Notes under the pieces: model-generated
Databases searched by the model: none
Told to the model about the DNA's origin: nothing
Seen by the model: only the letters and a program-made list of their open reading frames with translations
Shown here: positions 62,035 to 64,000 of the stretch, one piece after another
Layout of the letters: each line of letters starts with the position of its first letter
Numbering within the stretch: the stretch's first letter is position 1
Made by a program: the position numbers and the translations under genes
Source of the DNA: Chrysophaeum taylorii
Lineage: Eukaryota; Sar; Pelagophyceae; Pelagomonadales; Pelagomonadaceae
Direction: 5' to 3'
DNA length: 64,000 nucleotides
NCBI GenBank assembly: GCA_029834535.1
Contig: JAQMWT010000035.1
Span: 1 to 64,000, forward strand

Positions 62035-63050
62035 ATCAGCTATGAATGAGACAGGAGCCAGTAGCAGCGCAAGGTCAGGTGACAGAACGTGTGTGTGGTC
62101 GAGCAATTGAGCGTTGGACCTGAGCATCGTCTGCATAGTCTGGAATCGTGCTGTGCAGTTGGTTTGCTTTGTCTCGTCTGCTACATCAATGAGCTGGCTG
62201 GTGTAGCTGGCCGTTGTGGTCTTATCTTTCGTCTTGTCGTCCAATAGAGACTGAGAGATAGTACTCGTTGCTATGTGTGAGACTATAAGTAGCTGTTGAG
62301 CAGCTGTGGAGAGCTGAGTGCTTTCTTGTCTGGCAGTTTCTGTGGCTTTGGAGTTCCAGAGACATGATTGCGCAGCTTCAGACGTCTTGGCGTTGGGGAT
62401 TGCCATAAAGTAACTCGCAAGTTCAAAGTCGGACGTCGGAAAATGCATGGAAAGACCTGTGGGGTCACCAATTGAAGTACGCCCTCGTAAGGCGTGCGCG
62501 ACGTGGTGCGGGCCCGAGCGACTTATGTTGGTAATCTGAAGGTCATGAGATACGTGGCGGCGCAGAGCGTCGGTGGGAATGACGAGTGTCTCGGTATTAA
62601 AGGCGGTGACGCGGAGAGCATTGAAAAGCGTGGTATGCTCCAAGAGCAAAAGCGCATGATGCAGGTGGTCCGAAGTCAGTGCAAAAAGGGGTGTGGCTCG
62701 CGGCTGACCTGTCTGCAAGGTAGGGCAGATGGGCGCGTGAGCTGAGATCCCGTGGTGGAGATTAACCGGCCTGGAATGCTGGGGGTCCAGTGCGGGAATT
62801 CGAAAAGAGGGATCGCCGAAGGAGAGTGCAGTAGAGCCAAGGGCGATGAAAGGGTCAGTCCAGCTGGGTGCATCCTTAATGGCGGAGATGTTGGGACCAG
62901 AGCAGTGAGTGCCGTAGTGACCAGGGTTGCCCATAGGCGTGTAGAGCATTCGAAGGTGCGGGCATTTGACATGCGTCCTCAAATGAGGAGTGACGTGCTG
63001 AGCGATAAGACGCTTTTTAAGGAGGCAACGTACGTGATTTGGGTGCATGT
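62035..63050 (-). CDS. Unidentified ORF, upstream part, cut by LINE junction
   Basis: Open from at least 63050 (technically from 63102, but the first codons are antisense to the LINE endonuclease). It has His/Ser/Thr/Leu-rich text like its neighbours (HPNHVRCLLKKRLIAQH, HALLLLEHTTLFNALRV) and runs to the SINE-like insertion. The start of the original protein is probably missing, displaced by the LINE. Family unknown. Confidence 0.4.
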
Positions 63051-64000
63051 TTGTGGTCGGAACCGCGCCTGACGAGAAGCGGGACGCGTTCTTCGACGAC
63101 ATTGACCTTGCGCTTCAAGCGCGGCGGCCGGAAGACATCCTCGTCCTGGGGATGGACGGGAACGCGGCTCTCGGCGTGCGCTCCAAGTACGTCGTCGACG
63201 GCCCCTGTGGGCCCTACGGGGCGCCTTACGTCAACAACGCTGGCCGCCGTCTCCACACGTTCCTCGCAACACGGCGTCTGGCGTCGGTCGGCGCGTTCTT
63301 CCGCAAGCGCGCCTACGCGTCGTGGCTGCACCCGCGCTCCTGGAAAACGTACCAGCTCGATTACATGATCTCACGGCGGCGCGACGTGCACCGGTTCGCT
63401 GATGTGGGTTTGACCAGCATCCTCGTGGACTCGGACCACCGCGCTCTCAAGTGCATCGTGCGCGTCAGAGTCCGCCTCGCACGGCCTCCTGGCACACGGC
63501 CCTCTCTGGCGCGCCTCGACTACGCTCCCCTGCGCTCAGAAAGCACGCGCTTCGGATTCCGGCGCCGGTGGTGCTCGAAAGTGCTCGACATCTTCGGCTT
63601 GGGCCGTGGGTCACATGACAACGCGACCGACGACGCACCGACCGACGCCACGGACGAGGTACCCGACGCCGACCAGGGCTCGCCGTCCTCGCCGTACTCC
63701 CGCCTTGCGCGGGCGGCGGCCTCGGCCTCTGACGCCTTACTGCCGAAGACCCGACGCCTCCGACCCGGATGGTTTGAGGACGCGGCGGAAGAGCTCCAGC
63801 CTCTGATCGAGCGACGCAACTCCCTCCACGCGTTTGTGCTCTCGCTCGGTGCCCGGCGCCGTCTTCGCTCGGCGTCCACGATCCTCGACGACCTTCGGGC
63901 GATCAAGTCGCGGCTCGCGAAGGCCGTAGCACGGGCGAAAGAGCGATGGATTACTCGTCTGTGTGCCGGACTCAACGCGGGAAGCGAGTCGCTCGGCGGC
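63047..64000 (+). CDS. APE-type LINE endonuclease, continuing past the window
   Basis: 318 codons, open from ATG at 63047 to the window end. The first 130 codons match the second half of the apurinic-like endonuclease of L1/Jockey-type LINEs: ILVLGMDGNAALG (the GDFN block), GPYGAPYVNNAGRRLHTFL (GxxxxNxNGxxL), FFRKRAYASWLHPRSWKTYQLDYMI (TWxxxxxxxQIDYI) and LVDSDHRALKCIV (the catalytic SDH). A linker and a helical stretch that usually precedes the RT follow. The N-terminal half of the nuclease is missing, so the copy is 5'-truncated, as is typical of LINE insertion. It is a different LINE class from the one at 8.8-13.3 kb. Confidence 0.85.
   Translation, partial: MFVVGTAPDEKRDAFFDDIDLALQARRPEDILVLGMDGNAALGVRSKYVVDGPCGPYGAPYVNNAGRRLHTFLATRRLASVGAFFRKRAYASWLHPRSWKTYQLDYMISRRRDVHRFADVGLTSILVDSDHRALKCIVRVRVRLARPPGTRPSLARLDYAPLRSESTRFGFRRRWCSKVLDIFGLGRGSHDNATDDAPTDATDEVPDADQGSPSSPYSRLARAAASASDALLPKTRRLRPGWFEDAAEELQPLIERRNSLHAFVLSLGARRRLRSASTILDDLRAIKSRLAKAVARAKERWITRLCAGLNAGSESLGG

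Overview
The window is nuclear DNA from a microbial eukaryote, most likely a GC-rich alga of the stramenopile or haptophyte type. Three things point that way: a huge secreted membrane protein with an xPS(S/A/T) tetrapeptide stalk of the kind common in stramenopile genomes, a Crinkler/RHS-like NTPase gene, and a THO-complex gene (THOC3/TEX1) with a 51-bp in-frame GT-AG intron. No rRNA, tRNA or CRISPR was seen. Host genes are few; most of the DNA is layered mobile elements.

Layout. 1-3520: a decayed Ty3/gypsy fossil, next to an inverted gag-like piece (3520-4285). 4674-5290: first of seven dispersed repeats whose core is the decayed C-terminal end of a Helitron/PIF1-type helicase. The others are at 8729-8776 plus 13307-14283, 16729-17813, 32878-33787, 52482-53440 (-), 53445-54437 and 54438-55110. 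5752-8481 (-): a P-loop NTPase gene of Crinkler/RHS type with a likely upstream coiled-coil exon. 8777-13306 (-): a LINE with a RING-like finger, reverse transcriptase and restriction-like endonuclease, sitting inside one of the helicase repeats.

14467-27997 (+): a 13.5-kb Ty1/copia element with both LTRs (roughly 6% diverged) and a primer site matching the initiator-tRNA anticodon arm. Between its protease and integrase regions lies a recognisable DNA (cytosine-5) methyltransferase domain, and a 642-codon extra ORF lies between RNase H and the 3' LTR. A SINE-like element and a helicase repeat are nested in its gag region. 27998-32876 (-): gag-like, LTR-like and pol parts of Ty3/gypsy elements.

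34416-49361 (-): one uninterrupted 4981-codon gene for a secreted, stalked multi-pass membrane protein, built from 12-bp repeats organised into 648-bp and 264-bp higher-order arrays plus five 708-bp modules. 50922-52013 (-): THOC3/TEX1. 52.2-55.5 kb: a MITE, three helicase repeats, a LINE 3' end and a long GAAA tract. 56.1-58.2 kb: a broken gene, two SINE-like copies and a second MITE with long inverted ends. 58980-63050 (-): long open frames of unknown nature with a SINE-like insertion. 63047-64000 (+): an APE-type LINE endonuclease running off the window.

The most striking item is the copia element carrying its own cytosine methyltransferase. Such capture by retrotransposons is known from a few protists and algae, but this domain order together with the extra 3' ORF deserves attention.
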